Shown piece by piece: positions 8,679-21,328 of a stretch of 39,200 nt of DNA. Both the position numbers and the translations under genes were made by a program. The notes beneath the pieces were generated by a model, which was not told the origin of the DNA, ran no database searches, and saw only the letters and a program-made list of their open reading frames with translations. Each line of letters starts with the position of its first letter. Position 1 is the first letter of the stretch. Location of the stretch: the NCBI GenBank assembly GCA_016793065.1, contig JAEULV010000038.1:1-39200 (forward strand), given 5' to 3'. The stretch comes from Hyphomicrobiaceae bacterium. Lineage in GTDB: Bacteria; Pseudomonadota; Alphaproteobacteria; Rhizobiales; Ancalomicrobiaceae.

Positions 8679-8707
8679 TTGCGGAACAGGTAAGGAACAT
8701 GTAGAAA
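8679..8707 (+). promoter_or_regulatory. Probable lexA promoter
   Basis: TTGCGG (8679-8684) and TAGAAA (8702-8707) are separated by exactly 17 bp, and a LexA box fills the spacer. Match to the sigma-70 consensus is moderate. The overlap with the operator supports autorepression of lexA. Confidence 0.55.
8684..8698. promoter_or_regulatory. LexA operator (SOS box), perfect match
   Basis: GAAC at 8684-8687, seven bases, GAAC at 8695-8698. The direct repeat GAAC-N7-GAAC (GTTC-N7-GTTC on the other strand) is the established LexA-binding site of alphaproteobacteria. It lies 83 bp before the lexA start codon, inside the promoter spacer. Confidence 0.88.
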
Positions 8708-8709
8708 AT

Positions 8710-8724
8710 GTTCGTGATTTGTAC
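8710..8724. promoter_or_regulatory. Second, imperfect LexA-like box
   Basis: GTTC (8710-8713), seven bases, GTAC (8721-8724): one mismatch to GTTC-N7-GTTC. It starts 26 bp after the first box and reads on the opposite strand. It may be a weaker operator near the transcription start. Confidence 0.45.
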
Positions 8725-8780
8725 GTCAGGGCGACTCAAGGCTGAGAAGCCGCCGGGCGATCATAGGGGGATTGGGGCAG

Positions 8781-9485
8781 ATGCTGACCCGAAAGCAACA
8801 TGAATTGCTGATGTTCATTCATCAGCGCCTCAAGGAAAGCGGCGTGCCGCCGTCGTTCGACGAGATGAAGGATGCGCTGGACCTGCGCTCGAAGTCCGGC
8901 ATTCACCGGCTGATCACGGCGCTGGAAGAGCGCGGATTCATCCGGCGGCTGCCGAATCGGGCGCGGGCGCTGGAAGTGCTGCGTCTGCCGGAGTCGGTGC
9001 AGCCGAGCCTTGCGTCGAACCGGGCGAAGGGGTTCTCGCCGAATGTGATCGAGGGAACCCTCGGCAAGGTGCGGCCGGCCGTGCGCGACGAGGAGCGGTT
9101 GCCGGTGGTTTCCATTCCGGTGATGGGCCGGATCGCCGCCGGCACGCCGATCTCGGCGATCCAGAACCACACCCACTCGATCCCGGTTCCGGTCGACATG
9201 CTGAGCAACGGGGAACATTTCGCGCTCGAGGTTCGCGGCGACTCGATGATCGACGCGGGCATCCTCGATGGCGACACCGTGCTGATCAAGCGGCAGATCG
9301 CCGCCGACAGCGGCGACATCGTCGTTGCCCTGGTCGACGAGGAGGAGGCGACGCTGAAGCGCCTGCGCAAGCGCGGCGCGTCGGTGGCGCTGGAAGCGGC
9401 CAACCAAGCGTATGAAACGCGGATTTTCGGTCCGGACCGGGTCAAGATTCAGGGACGGCTGGTCGGATTGATCCGACGTTACTGA
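8781..9485 (+). CDS. lexA: SOS response repressor/protease LexA
   Basis: This 234-residue protein represses DNA-damage genes and cleaves itself when RecA filaments form. The N-terminal winged helix ([13 protein letters not shown]... [16 protein letters not shown]) is the form found in Rhizobiales. The cleavage site is Ala120-Gly121 (GRIAAGTPI), the nucleophile Ser155 (RGDSMIDAG) and the general base Lys193 (EATLKRL), so all catalytic residues are present. ATG 8781 gives the standard [10 protein letters not shown] start; TTG 8772 is in frame but less likely. A perfect alphaproteobacterial SOS box lies in its promoter, so it is surely autoregulated. In many Rhizobiales lexA follows moeA; here moeA is 11 kb away and in the opposite orientation. 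Confidence 0.97.
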   Translation: MLTRKQHELLMFIHQRLKESGVPPSFDEMKDALDLRSKSGIHRLITALEERGFIRRLPNRARALEVLRLPESVQPSLASNRAKGFSPNVIEGTLGKVRPAVRDEERLPVVSIPVMGRIAAGTPISAIQNHTHSIPVPVDMLSNGEHFALEVRGDSMIDAGILDGDTVLIKRQIAADSGDIVVALVDEEEATLKRLRKRGASVALEAANQAYETRIFGPDRVKIQGRLVGLIRRY

Positions 9486-9861
9486 CGTATCGCCATCCGA
9501 TTGTCTCGCGATCACTGGTCTCGAAAGCGCATTTCGCGTTTCCGGGGGGCGGACGGTGCTGCCTTTGCTACGGCTCCGCTTTGGAGGTGGTGCGGCAGTT
9601 GCGGCTTGGGTCGTCGGCGCGAGGCAGGCTGCGGTCGATGGCGGCGCGTGCGCGTCGCGGCGGCACTGGACGCCTGCGGCTGTGCGTGACCGCCGTCCGC
9701 GCGCCGCCGTAGGGCGTGGCAGGGTGCGGCTGAATTGGGCCCGTGCGGTTTTCAGGGTCTGGTAGGCCCAGGCGTGATGGGAGGGCGGCGTGTTGGCAAT
9801 CGCGTTCGATCCGGGTCCACCGCCGCGGTTTGGCGATGCTGCCGGTAGGCTGGCGCTTTCG
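9486..9861. other. Intergenic region between convergent lexA and comEC
   Basis: This GC-rich region of 376 bases has no gene I can support; the short open frames in it look like composition artefacts. No hairpin with a T-run was found on either strand, so I cannot locate the lexA or comEC terminator. Confidence 0.4.
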
Positions 9862-12276
9862 TCATTCGCCCGGTGGCTCGTCGCTTGGTTCATCACCTGT
9901 GGCAGCGTTGGTGTGGTCCGGCGGCTCGTCGGGTGCGGTCGTCGGATCCGGAAGTGGCTCGCGCGGCTCGGTCTGGGGGTGGGGCGCGGCCGGAGCGGCG
10001 GGGCGTGGCGGCGTCCAGGGCCGGTCATGGCGGGGCAGGGCGGTTTCCACGCCGGTGATCTTGCCGTCTCCGTCGAGGCTGAGGCCGATGGCGCCAAGGC
10101 GGGCAAGGCGGTCGCGGTCGAACACGTCGGCGCCGGCGCGCGCGCAGGCGGCGGGTGCCGTGAGCCGGGTGACGATGATCCGGGCAAGGCGGCAGTCTTC
10201 CTCGAAGGCGGCCGGATGCTCGATGACGACGATCCGGCCGGCGTTGGCTCCGCCGTCTGGCGCCGGGGAGCGCGGGGTGAGATCGTGACCGCAGCCGAGC
10301 GCGTCGCATTGCCACCCGCGGGCGAGGTTCGGGCTTGCCGGCGTGCGCCGATCGGCGTCCGAGGCCAGCCAGATGCCGGCGGCGAAGCGGTCGGTCTTGG
10401 CTCCGGAGAAATCGAGCCGGCCTTCGGCGGCGCGGACGGCGACGAGGGTGCCGTTGGCGGCGATGAGGACATCCGGGCGGGGGCCGAAGGGCGCCAGCAG
10501 CGCCGCGACCATGATCGGCGCCATCCCGTACCAGCGCCAGCGCTGGCGCATCATCGCGATCCAGATGATGCCGGCGACAGCAAGCGGCGCGGCGAGGGCG
10601 TGGATGCGCCCGACCATGCCGTCGGCGCCGGGCAGGGCCGTGACCGCATCGGAGATCGCCAGCATCACCTGAATGCCGGCGTCCATCAGCGCGATGAAAG
10701 GTGGATCCAGGCCGAACGGCATGGCGATCAGCACGACGATGGCCATCGGCATGATGACGAGCCCGATGATCGGCAGCGCCAGCATGTTGGCGATCACCGA
10801 ATAGGGCGCGCCGCGATAGAACACCTCGGCGATGATCGGCGCGGTCGCGAGGCCGGCCATGGCGGATGTGGCGAGGGATTCGCCGATGTGGCGTCGGATC
10901 CAGCCGCCGAGCGCTGCCAGTCGACCGCGCGGACGCTGGGGTGGCGTCGGTCGCTGGCGCTCCCACAGCGCGACCAGGGCAATGACGGCGAGGAACGACA
11001 TCTGGAAGCCGGGATCGAGGGCGGCATGCGGGCTGATGGCGAGCACGGCCATCGCTGCGATGGCGACGCCCTGTCGGCTGAGGGCCGGACGCTCGACCAT
11101 CAGGCCGATCAGCACGATGGCGATCATCACCCAGGAGCGTTGCGTGGCGACGGCGGCGCCGGAGAGCAGCAGGTAGAGGGCCGTGGCGACCAGCGCCAGG
11201 GCTGCGGCGATGCGTTTGGTCGGATAGGCCAGCGCGATCGTCGGCGACAACGCCATCAGGCCGCGCAGGGCGGCAAGGATCAGGCCGGCGACCATGGCCA
11301 TGTGCAGCCCGGAGATCGACAGGACGTGATAGAGCCCGGAGGCGCGCAGCGACGCGCTGGCGGCGGCCGGCAATGGGCCTGTGTCTCCCACCAACAGCGC
11401 GGCGGCGAGTTCGCCGCGTCCGGCGCCGAGCGTTGCCACCACCCGCGCGGCGATGTCGCGGCGCGCGGCCTCGATCGACGCGGCGAAGCCGAGCCCGGGG
11501 ACTCCAGCCTTCGGGGTGATGTCGACCGGCTTGCCGAGGCCATAGCCCGAGGCGCCACGGCCCTGAAAGAAGGCGGTGCGGGCAAAATCGTAGCCACCCG
11601 GCAGCACCGGGCCGGACGGCGGCCGCAGGCGCGCCTTGAGCCGCAGCTCGCGGCCGATTCCGGTCTGAAACCCGCGTGCCGTCACCCCGACGGTGACCCG
11701 TTGCGGCACATTGGCGGGCGACAGCCCGCGCGAGGTCATGCTCAGGACGGCGAGCGTCAGGCGGGTGCCGCCGCGCTCGGTCGGCTCGGCTGCCTCGACC
11801 CGGCCGGTCATTTCGACGGTGCGCTCGAAGTCGAGGCGTGGGGCGGCGACGCGGACCGTTTCCAGCGTCGCCAGGAACAGGCCTGCGGCCATCGCCGCCA
11901 GCACGGAGACGGCAAGGCCGGCGTGGCCGCGCCGACGGACCGCGACCGCGATGCCGGTCAGAGCGACAGACAGCGCGGCAACCGCCCAGATCTGCGGTTC
12001 GCGGGGCAGGGCGTAGTAGGCGAGAATGCCGAGCGTAAAGCCGATCGCCAGCCACGGCGCCTGCCAGGTGACGGCAAACTCGCGCGCGGCGGATTGGGCG
12101 AGGATGTGCGGCGCGTCGGTCAGATAGAGGCGAAGCGCGGTCAGCGCGTCGGGGAGCTGGCTCAGCGCCGCCAGCGATTGTCGGCGAAGCATATCGCCGT
12201 GGGAATGAAGCAACCGTGGCCGCGTCGGTTCGATGCGGACCTTGCTGTCAATGTCGGGTTCGCGCGGTTCACCCAT
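9862..12276 (-). CDS. comEC: ComEC/Rec2 family membrane protein
   Basis: This protein of about 804 residues belongs to the ComEC family, whose studied members form the inner-membrane channel for DNA uptake in natural transformation. In order: an N-terminal pair of membrane helices ([16 protein letters not shown]...), a DUF4131-like beta-rich region ([18 protein letters not shown]... [14 protein letters not shown]), then the Competence core with [17 protein letters not shown], the [11 protein letters not shown] helix and [17 protein letters not shown]. The C-terminal part ([15 protein letters not shown]...) replaces the full metallo-beta-lactamase domain of Gram-positive ComEC, as in other alphaproteobacteria, and ends in a Pro/Glu-rich tail. 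ATG 12276 is chosen; a GTG at 12321 is in frame, and neither has a clear ribosome binding site. It is divergent from gltX. No other competence gene is in view, so a transformation role is inferred from family only. Confidence 0.92.
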   Translation of the reverse strand: MGEPREPDIDSKVRIEPTRPRLLHSHGDMLRRQSLAALSQLPDALTALRLYLTDAPHILAQSAAREFAVTWQAPWLAIGFTLGILAYYALPREPQIWAVAALSVALTGIAVAVRRRGHAGLAVSVLAAMAAGLFLATLETVRVAAPRLDFERTVEMTGRVEAAEPTERGGTRLTLAVLSMTSRGLSPANVPQRVTVGVTARGFQTGIGRELRLKARLRPPSGPVLPGGYDFARTAFFQGRGASGYGLGKPVDITPKAGVPGLGFAASIEAARRDIAARVVATLGAGRGELAAALLVGDTGPLPAAASASLRASGLYHVLSISGLHMAMVAGLILAALRGLMALSPTIALAYPTKRIAAALALVATALYLLLSGAAVATQRSWVMIAIVLIGLMVERPALSRQGVAIAAMAVLAISPHAALDPGFQMSFLAVIALVALWERQRPTPPQRPRGRLAALGGWIRRHIGESLATSAMAGLATAPIIAEVFYRGAPYSVIANMLALPIIGLVIMPMAIVVLIAMPFGLDPPFIALMDAGIQVMLAISDAVTALPGADGMVGRIHALAAPLAVAGIIWIAMMRQRWRWYGMAPIMVAALLAPFGPRPDVLIAANGTLVAVRAAEGRLDFSGAKTDRFAAGIWLASDADRRTPASPNLARGWQCDALGCGHDLTPRSPAPDGGANAGRIVVIEHPAAFEEDCRLARIIVTRLTAPAACARAGADVFDRDRLARLGAIGLSLDGDGKITGVETALPRHDRPWTPPRPAAPAAPHPQTEPREPLPDPTTAPDEPPDHTNAATGDEPSDEPPGE

Positions 12277-12870
12277 GACCAGCCGCGCCTTGTTCCGGGT
12301 CGCGGTGCCGCTCGACCCCACGCCGGAGAGCGGGACGCGGGGGCGATCGGTCGCAAGGTCGACTATGCCCGCAATGCGTGTGGGAAGAAAGCCCTCGCCG
12401 ACGGTTTGTCCGATGTGAGGCTTGTGGTGGCCCGGGCAGGCGGAGTGCTGTTCGCGGTGGGCGGATATGCCAAGCTTACAGCTTCCAGCCGTTCGACGAC
12501 CGGCGGCGAACGGCGCGGGCCTTGGGGCAGCCGACCAATGCCGTGCCGCTCGATCCCGACCGCATTACCCGCGGCCACGCGACGCGGGTCGGCACGCACC
12601 GCGCCCGCGCCGCGCCTGCACCGCGCCCGCGCCGCGCCTGCGTCGCCCGCGAACGGTGCCGGCGGCGGCTTCACTCCTCCTCGACTGTTCGATCACGCTC
12701 ACCCACTGCATCGGCCGTTGTCCCGCCCTCCGGTGGGCGCGGGGTCAGAAAACGCCGGGTTCGGCTTTTGGCGGCGGGCGCAATCTGCTACAGCCACGCC
12801 TCGAAGGCTGCCGTGCCCGCCGGATACGGATGCCGCTCTCTCGTCGTCAGAACAACCGGACTTCCTGCCC
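12277..12870. other. Divergent region between comEC and gltX
   Basis: About 590 bases (550 if the longer comEC start is used) with no supported gene. It should contain the comEC and gltX promoters, but I cannot pick a convincing -35/-10 pair for either. It contains a 22-bp tandem repeat (separate entry). Confidence 0.4.
12597..12640. repeat. Two perfect tandem copies of a 22-bp GC-rich unit
   Basis: Bases 12597-12618 are repeated exactly at 12619-12640; the unit is made only of C/G except one A and one T, and the start of a third degenerate copy follows. It lies about 230 bp before gltX. Slippage expansion is likely; no function is visible. Confidence 0.8.
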
Positions 12871-14289
12871 ATGACCGTCGTAACGCGTTTCGCTCCGTCG
12901 CCGACCGGCTTCCTCCATATCGGCGGCGCCCGCACGGCGCTGTTCAACTGGCTGTTCGCGCGCAACATGGGCGGCAAGATGCTGCTGCGGATCGAGGACA
13001 CCGATCGCGAACGCTCGACCGAGGCGGCGATCGGCGCGATTCTCGACGGGCTGAACTGGCTGGGGATCGATTGGGAGGGCGAGCCGCTGTTCCAGTTCGC
13101 CCGCGCCGGGCGCCACGCCGAGGTCGCCCACGAGATGGTGGCGCGCGGGCTCGCCTATTATTGCTATGCCTCGCCGGAAGAACTGGCGGAGATGCGCGAA
13201 AAGGCGATGGCCGAGAAGCGGGCGCCGAAATATGACGGCCGCTGGCGCGACCGCGACCCGGCCGAGGCGCCGGCCGGGGTCAAGCCGGTGGTCCGCATCA
13301 AGGTGCCGCAGACAGGCGAGACGGTGATCGACGACATGGTGCAGGGCCGGGTGGTGTTCCAGAACGAGCACCTCGACGATTTCATCATCCTGCGCTCGGA
13401 CGGAACGCCGACCTACATGTTGGCGGTCGTGGTCGACGATCACGACATGGCGGTCACCCACATCATTCGCGGCGACGATCACCTGACCAATGCCGCCCGC
13501 CAGACTCAGATCTACAATGCCATGGGCTGGGACGTGCCGAAGATGGGTCACATTCCGCTGATCCACGGTCCGGACGGCGCCAAGCTGTCGAAGCGGCACG
13601 GCGCTCTCGGCGTCGATGCCTATCGGGCGCTCGGCTATCTTCCGGCGGCGATGCGCAACTACCTCGCCCGGCTCGGCTGGAGCCATGGCGACGCCGAGAT
13701 CTTCTCGACGGAACAGGCGATCGAGTGGTTCGACGTCGGCTCGATCGGCCGCTCGCCGGCGCGCTTCGATTTCGCCAAGCTCGAAAACATCAACGGCCAC
13801 TATATCCGCCATGCCAGCGACACCGAACTGCTTTCGGCCATCGATGCCTTGCTGCCCTATCTGGAGAGTGCCGGCGACGTGCGCGCCGCCTGGAGCGAGG
13901 CGACGCGGGCCAAGGTGCTTGCCGCCATGCCGGGGTTGAAGGAGCGCGCCAAGACGCTGGTCGAACTGGTCGACGGGCTGCGGTTCATCACTGCGGCGCG
14001 GCCGCTGGCACTCGACGACAAGGCGGCGGCGTTGATCGATGCCGAGGCGCGCGCCGTGCTCGGCGCGCTGCATGCCGGCCTGTCGGCGCTGGCGGAATGG
14101 TCGGTCGCCGCGACCGAGGGCGTGGCCCGGGCGATCGCCGAGGAGCGCGGATTGAAGCTCGGCAAGGTGGCCCAGCCGCTGCGCGCGGCGCTGACCGGGC
14201 GGACGACGTCGCCCGGCATTTTCGATGTGCTGGCGGTGCTCGGCCGCGACGAGAGCCTGGCGCGCATCGCCGACGTGATCGCGACCTGA
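12871..14289 (+). CDS. gltX: Glutamyl-tRNA synthetase
   Basis: This 472-residue class I aminoacyl-tRNA synthetase charges tRNA-Glu (in many alphaproteobacteria also tRNA-Gln, later amidated by GatCAB). It shows [14 protein letters not shown] with the HIGH-type motif at residues 16-19, the [12 protein letters not shown] block, and the KLSKR motif at 238-242. The anticodon-binding C-terminal half is complete. The frame stays open far upstream, through the antisense of comEC, but ATG 12871 gives the exact family N-terminus ([13 protein letters not shown]). No strong ribosome binding site precedes it. Alphaproteobacteria often carry two gltX copies with different tRNA preference; sequence alone does not tell me which this is. 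gltA follows on the same strand after 563 bp, as in related genomes. Confidence 0.96.
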   Translation: MTVVTRFAPSPTGFLHIGGARTALFNWLFARNMGGKMLLRIEDTDRERSTEAAIGAILDGLNWLGIDWEGEPLFQFARAGRHAEVAHEMVARGLAYYCYASPEELAEMREKAMAEKRAPKYDGRWRDRDPAEAPAGVKPVVRIKVPQTGETVIDDMVQGRVVFQNEHLDDFIILRSDGTPTYMLAVVVDDHDMAVTHIIRGDDHLTNAARQTQIYNAMGWDVPKMGHIPLIHGPDGAKLSKRHGALGVDAYRALGYLPAAMRNYLARLGWSHGDAEIFSTEQAIEWFDVGSIGRSPARFDFAKLENINGHYIRHASDTELLSAIDALLPYLESAGDVRAAWSEATRAKVLAAMPGLKERAKTLVELVDGLRFITAARPLALDDKAAALIDAEARAVLGALHAGLSALAEWSVAATEGVARAIAEERGLKLGKVAQPLRAALTGRTTSPGIFDVLAVLGRDESLARIADVIAT

Positions 14290-14852
14290 CAAGGGACCCC
14301 ACGGGCCTGGCAAGGGCCGGCCAACCGGGCAGGGGCTGCGAGTGCCGCCCGCCCTGGGCGATGAATCGGCACATCCGGCCGGGCATCTCGTCCGGCCCGG
14401 CATGCGGCATCGGGTCGCCGGTCGGGCGCCGGCGCGAGCCGGCCGGGGAATTCGCATTTCCGCACGCTGCGGTCTGAGTTCGCTAACCTGTTCTACATAC
14501 GACATTTGAGGGGGGTACCCCGGCGGCCGGCGTCGCCGCGGCTTGCTGTCGACCGCGGCTGCGCGAAAAGGCGACCTCGGTTTCGGCGCGGAATTTAAAG
14601 CGATTTTGAGCGTTGTGTATCGATTGATCGGGCCGGATTTGGCCGTTGCGCAACGAGGCGCCATGGCGTCAAATCGGTCATATCAGTCCTTGGACGAGCT
14701 TGCGGGGGGGCGTAAACTGGGCTAGTTGCACCGCAGAAATGCGATCCCGGCGAGGGCCCGGTCGCGCCTCCTCCCAGACCGGGAGAAGCCGGCCGAAATC
14801 TCCATCCGGTACGACTTCTCAGGCTTTGCCTGTCACGTTCAGGGGGAACGGA
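14290..14852 (+). other. 563-bp intergenic region upstream of gltA
   Basis: No gene is supported. It holds the gltA 5' region: a palindrome GGGGTACCCC at 14512-14521, a GTTC-N8-GTTC that is not an SOS box, an AT-rich patch around 14590-14630, and a candidate promoter at 14690-14718. No clear gltX terminator was found. Confidence 0.45.
14690..14718 (+). promoter_or_regulatory. Candidate gltA promoter
   Basis: TTGGAC (14690-14695) and TAAACT (14713-14718) are 17 bp apart. The match is moderate and would leave a leader of about 125 nt before the gltA start. Confidence 0.38.
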
Positions 14853-16145
<1,293 letters not shown>

Positions 16146-16172
16146 TCGCTTCGATCGCTGAGACCAAGCTTC

Positions 16173-16199
16173 AAACGCCCGGCTCGTCCGGGCGTTTTT
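16173..16199 (+). terminator. Intrinsic terminator after gltA
   Basis: A perfect 10-bp stem AAACGCCCGG (16173-16182) / CCGGGCGTTT (16188-16197) with a 5-nt loop CTCGT, ending in a run of five T (16195-16199). It may also work weakly for the convergent PaiB-like gene. Confidence 0.92.
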
Positions 16200-16383
16200 G
16201 CGTTTGGATCGACGTCAGCTGCCGACGCGGCCCGGCGCGGCCGAGCCCGATCGCCCAAAGCCGCGGTTGGCCGCGGTCGGCCGTGGCGCGCTTGCGCGTT
16301 GAAGCTCGGAGGGGCGGGCGGGCCGGGTCGGGGTGGGGCCGAGCGTGCTGGCGCGATGCGTCTCGGGCGCTCGGGATGTCCGT

Positions 16384-17028
16384 CTAGGGCTTGCGCGGCA
16401 TTCGCGCCGCGACGATGTCGGCGACAACCGGGTTGGCATGGGGCTCGCTGGGGTCGGCCAATGCCCGAGCCACGCCGCCGGCATCCTCCGGGGTCCTGTT
16501 CTGGCTCATCTTCCACTTGCCCCTGATCTCGACAACGTCGATCTCGATGCCGACGATTGCCTTGAGCTGACTTGCGATGAAATCATCCGGCGCATCGCTC
16601 ACCGCCCAGGGAGTGGCGCGGCTTCGTTCCATGGCATCGGTCAGGTCGCCAACTTGCTCGCGGAGCCAGTCGGGCGCGTGCAGCAGCTTCGGCACGCCGC
16701 GCGCCTGCACCATGGCATAGTTCCAGGTCGGGACGACCTTGTGCGTCGTCGTCTTCGATGGATACCAGTCGGGCGAGACGTAGCTGGCCGGTCCCTGAAA
16801 GATAACCAGGCACTCCTGCAGGCCGACCAGATCCTTCCAATGGGCATTCGCCCTTGCCAGATGGGCGACCAGCGTCAGCTTCTCGCCGTCCCGGCGGCAG
16901 AGAAACGGCACGGGCGAAGCCTGCAATCCCGACGCGCCGGCGGTGATCAACATGCCCAACGGATGCTGGCGGATCAGGTCCATCAGCATCGCGGGATCGT
17001 TTTCGGCGAACGTCGCTGGGATGTACAT
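16384..17028 (-). CDS. FMN-binding negative transcriptional regulator, PaiB-like
   Basis: This 214-residue protein belongs to the PaiB family, which has a split-barrel FMN-binding fold; Bacillus PaiB was described as a negative regulator of sporulation and protease genes, but the molecular role in proteobacteria is not established. Diagnostic segments are the start MYIPATFAEND, the HPLGMLIT strand, AHLARANAHWKDL, the FMN-region YVSPDWYPSK (83-92) and VPTWNY (99-104). The frame is open to 17130, but ATG 17028 has GGGAG about 9 nt upstream and gives the family N-terminus, so I choose it. It converges with gltA and is downstream of glmS on the same strand, with 169 bp between. It is a common accessory gene and no target is visible nearby. 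Confidence 0.88.
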   Translation of the reverse strand: MYIPATFAENDPAMLMDLIRQHPLGMLITAGASGLQASPVPFLCRRDGEKLTLVAHLARANAHWKDLVGLQECLVIFQGPASYVSPDWYPSKTTTHKVVPTWNYAMVQARGVPKLLHAPDWLREQVGDLTDAMERSRATPWAVSDAPDDFIASQLKAIVGIEIDVVEIRGKWKMSQNRTPEDAGGVARALADPSEPHANPVVADIVAARMPRKP

Positions 17029-17160
17029 CCAAAGGATCTCCCGCTTCGGCTTGCTCGCCGGTTCCAGCCTCGGGCGCCGGCATTGCGCCGGGTGCGATGT
17101 CGCGGTCGGGGAGATCGCGACATCGGCCAATGCGGTCCTTGCGGCGCGAGCGACGTCCCG

Positions 17161-17191
17161 GAAAACGTGCCGACGGCCGGTTCCGGCGTCG
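17161..17191 (-). terminator. Possible terminator after glmS
   Basis: On the minus strand, CGACGCCGG pairs with CCGGCCGTCG through one bulge, and TTTT follows five bases later. It starts just past the glmS stop. The stem is good but the T-run is short and offset. Confidence 0.4.
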
Positions 17192-17197
17192 TCTCGC

Positions 17198-19024
<1,827 letters not shown>

Positions 19025-19363
19025 AAAGCTCGGTCCTCAAATTGTCGGGCCCATTCGGGCGGATCAACCGCCTCGCCGATAGACCGCGTCTGCGTCATCT
19101 TGGTGGCGATTTATCCCGGAGCGGCTTGAATTACAAACACCGGGATCGCGCCACGCATGGTCGTGCCTTTGTAGCGGCAAGCTCGGGTTTAACTGAAATC
19201 AATTGAAGTTTCGTTGTGTAACGGCGGCGGAACGACGCCCGTCGATCGTGCCTATCATGTTGGATCTGCGAGATAAATCGGACTGGCGCGGCGCGCGGTC
19301 GCGCTTTCGTCGCGGGAATTTGCCGCCGTGGTGAACAGGCTGTATCCGGCCAAGCCGGCCGGG
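19025..19363 (-). other. 339-bp region upstream of glmS
   Basis: No gene is visible between the end of the DedA gene and the glmS start, both on the minus strand. This region is more AT-rich than its surroundings around 19110-19240, as expected of a promoter region. Confidence 0.45.
19109..19136 (-). promoter_or_regulatory. Candidate glmS promoter
   Basis: On the minus strand TTGTAA (19136-19131) is followed after 16 bp by ATAAAT (19114-19109), about 85 bp before the glmS start. The fit to sigma-70 is weak to moderate. Confidence 0.3.
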
Positions 19364-20002
19364 TCACCGCGCTTCCGGCGCCCGGGCGCGCCGGGCGAGG
19401 AATCGGCGAAAGCCGAGAATGGCGGCGGCGATGACGACGAGGCCGCCAAGGCCGAGCACCACCGCCGTCGTCGTGTCGCCGGCGCGGTAGAGCTCGATGA
19501 CATGGCCGATGAGCGCGCCCGGCGCCAGCAGGACGGGCACCCAGAGGACGGCGGACACGGCGCTGACGGCGACAAAGCTCCATTCGCGCATCTGCAACAT
19601 GCCGGCGACGAAGGGCACGGTGGCCCGCAACGGGCCGATGAAGCGGCCGAAGAACACCGCGAGCCAACCCCATTGCCGGAACAGATCGACGGCGCGATCG
19701 ACCAGCGGCCGGTGCGGCTGCATGAAGCGGCTGTCGCGGACGGGAATGCCGATGCGGCGGCCGATCCAGTAGGAGACGAGATCGCCGATGAGGGCGCCAA
19801 GGGCGCCGGTCAGCATCAGTTCGCCCAGCGGCAAGGTGCCGTTGCCGACGAGCGGTCCCATCGCCAGCAGGACGCCGGTGCCGGGCATCAGGATGCCGAC
19901 CAGCACCAGCGATTCGCCGAACGCCAGCAGGCCGAACAGCGCCGCGCCCCAGGCGTGGTTGGCCTCGATGAAGGCGAGGATCTGGTCGAGCGAGAAGTCC
20001 AA
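19364..20002 (-). CDS. DedA family membrane protein
   Basis: This 212-residue inner-membrane protein belongs to the DedA/VTT family, whose members have been linked to membrane potential, lipid scrambling and undecaprenyl-phosphate recycling. It has the conserved acidic segment LLAFGESLVLVG (Glu30), the re-entrant GDLVSYWIGRRIG and the diagnostic FFGRFIGPLRATVPFVAG (Arg120 and Arg126). Four to five hydrophobic segments span the protein and it ends in a basic tail. The start at 20002 places the first helix correctly. It stands 108 bp downstream of moeA on the same strand, and I see no functional link. The specific substrate cannot be told from sequence. Confidence 0.92.
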   Translation of the reverse strand: MDFSLDQILAFIEANHAWGAALFGLLAFGESLVLVGILMPGTGVLLAMGPLVGNGTLPLGELMLTGALGALIGDLVSYWIGRRIGIPVRDSRFMQPHRPLVDRAVDLFRQWGWLAVFFGRFIGPLRATVPFVAGMLQMREWSFVAVSAVSAVLWVPVLLAPGALIGHVIELYRAGDTTTAVVLGLGGLVVIAAAILGFRRFLARRARAPEAR

Positions 20003-20110
20003 CGGCGCGGCTCCGGGCGGGAATCGATCCGGGCTTCGCCCGGGTCGCCAGCAGAGCCTAACACCGGCATTGGCGCTTTTCGATGTCGCCGATTCTGTCC
20101 GGACTTCAGC

Positions 20111-21328
20111 TCACCCCTGCATCAGCACGACGCGGCAGGCTTCGCCGGCGTCTGCGGCCGGCGCGCCGGGCGGACGGACGATCAGGCCGCCGGAACCGGC
20201 GAGAATGCCGAGCAGCGAGGAATCCTGACTGGTGTGCGGGGTGGCGATCCAGCCGCCGTCCGGCGCGCGGTCGAGGCGGGCGCGGACATAGTCCTGACGC
20301 TGGTCGTTGGGCTTCATCGCCGCGCCGAGACGGGCGGTGACCTCCGACGCCGGCGGGGCGGCATCGCCGGTCAGCGCCTGCAGCAGCGGCTTCAGGTAGA
20401 GCAGGGCGCAGACGAGGCTCGACACCGGATTGCCGGGCAGGCCGAGCACCCGGGTGGAGCCAAGGCGGCCGAAGATCAGCGGCTTGCCGGGGCGCATGGC
20501 GATCTTCCAGAAGCCGAGTTCCATGCCTTCCGAGCCGAGCGCCTGCTGCACATAGTCGTGATCGCCGACGGAGGCGCCGCCGAGCGTCACCAGCACGTCG
20601 GCGTCGCGCGCGGCGGCGACGGTGCGGGCGGCGATCTCGGCCTCGATATCGGCGGCGATGCCGTGGTCGATCGGTTCGCCGCCGCAGGCGCGGACGATCT
20701 CGGCGACGCCGTAGGCGTTGGAGGCGACGATCTGGTCGGGGCCGAGCACCGAGCCGGGCGCGCGCAGTTCGTCGCCGGTCGCGAGGATGGCGACGCGCGG
20801 CTTGCGATGCACCGGCAGCGTCGCGTGGTTCATGGCGGCGGCGAGCGACAGGGTGCGAAAATCGAGCCGGGTGCCGGCCTTGAGCAGCACCTCGCCCTCG
20901 GCGAAGTCGACGCCGCGGGCGCGGATGTTGCGGCCGGTCGCGACCGGGCTTTCCACCACCACCCAGTCGCCGTCGCGGCGGGCGTCTTCCTGGATCAGCA
21001 CGGTGTCGGCGCCGGCGGGCACCGGCGCGCCGGTGAAGATCCGCACGGCGGTTCCCGGCTCGACCGTTCCGTCGAAGCCGTGGCCGGCGGCGCTTTCGCC
21101 GACGACGCGCAGGCGTGCCCCGGCGACGGCCTCGGCGCCGATCAGGGCGTAGCCGTCCATGGCGGAGGCGGCAAACGGCGGCTGGGTGCGCAGGCTGACG
21201 AGATCCTCCGCCAGCACCCTGCCGCCGGCCTGATGCAGGCCGACCCGCTCGGCCGGGGTCGGCACGACGCCGGCGAGGACGCGCGCCAGCGCCTCGGCCA
21301 CCGAAAGCATGGCTGCCATCTGTCTCAC
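20111..21328 (-). CDS. moeA: Molybdopterin molybdenumtransferase MoeA
   Basis: This 405-residue cytoplasmic enzyme inserts molybdate into adenylylated molybdopterin, the last step of molybdenum cofactor synthesis. Family segments in order: [28 protein letters not shown] with the QED that follows, [43 protein letters not shown] and [14 protein letters not shown] 21328 overlaps the moaC stop (ATGA), which supports this start and coupling; ATGs three and six codons later are alternatives. It closes a trpE-trpG-trpD-trpC-moaC-moeA cluster. In many Rhizobiales lexA would follow; here a DedA gene does. Confidence 0.97.
   Translation of the reverse strand: MRQMAAMLSVAEALARVLAGVVPTPAERVGLHQAGGRVLAEDLVSLRTQPPFAASAMDGYALIGAEAVAGARLRVVGESAAGHGFDGTVEPGTAVRIFTGAPVPAGADTVLIQEDARRDGDWVVVESPVATGRNIRARGVDFAEGEVLLKAGTRLDFRTLSLAAAMNHATLPVHRKPRVAILATGDELRAPGSVLGPDQIVASNAYGVAEIVRACGGEPIDHGIAADIEAEIAARTVAAARDADVLVTLGGASVGDHDYVQQALGSEGMELGFWKIAMRPGKPLIFGRLGSTRVLGLPGNPVSSLVCALLYLKPLLQALTGDAAPPASEVTARLGAAMKPNDQRQDYVRARLDRAPDGGWIATPHTSQDSSLLGILAGSGGLIVRPPGAPAADAGEACRVVLMQG

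Noticed and set aside
9486-9861. Small genes between lexA and comEC
   Set aside because: Open frames of 60-70 codons there are Arg/Ala/Gly-rich, overlap each other and have no ribosome binding sites.
14478-14493. SOS box upstream of gltA (GTTC...GTTC)
   Set aside because: The spacer is 8 bases; alphaproteobacterial LexA needs 7.
14691-14704. Sigma-54 promoter before gltA (TTGGACGAGCTTGC)
   Set aside because: The GG and GC dinucleotides are 10 bp apart instead of the required 12, and the -24 element lacks the consensus.
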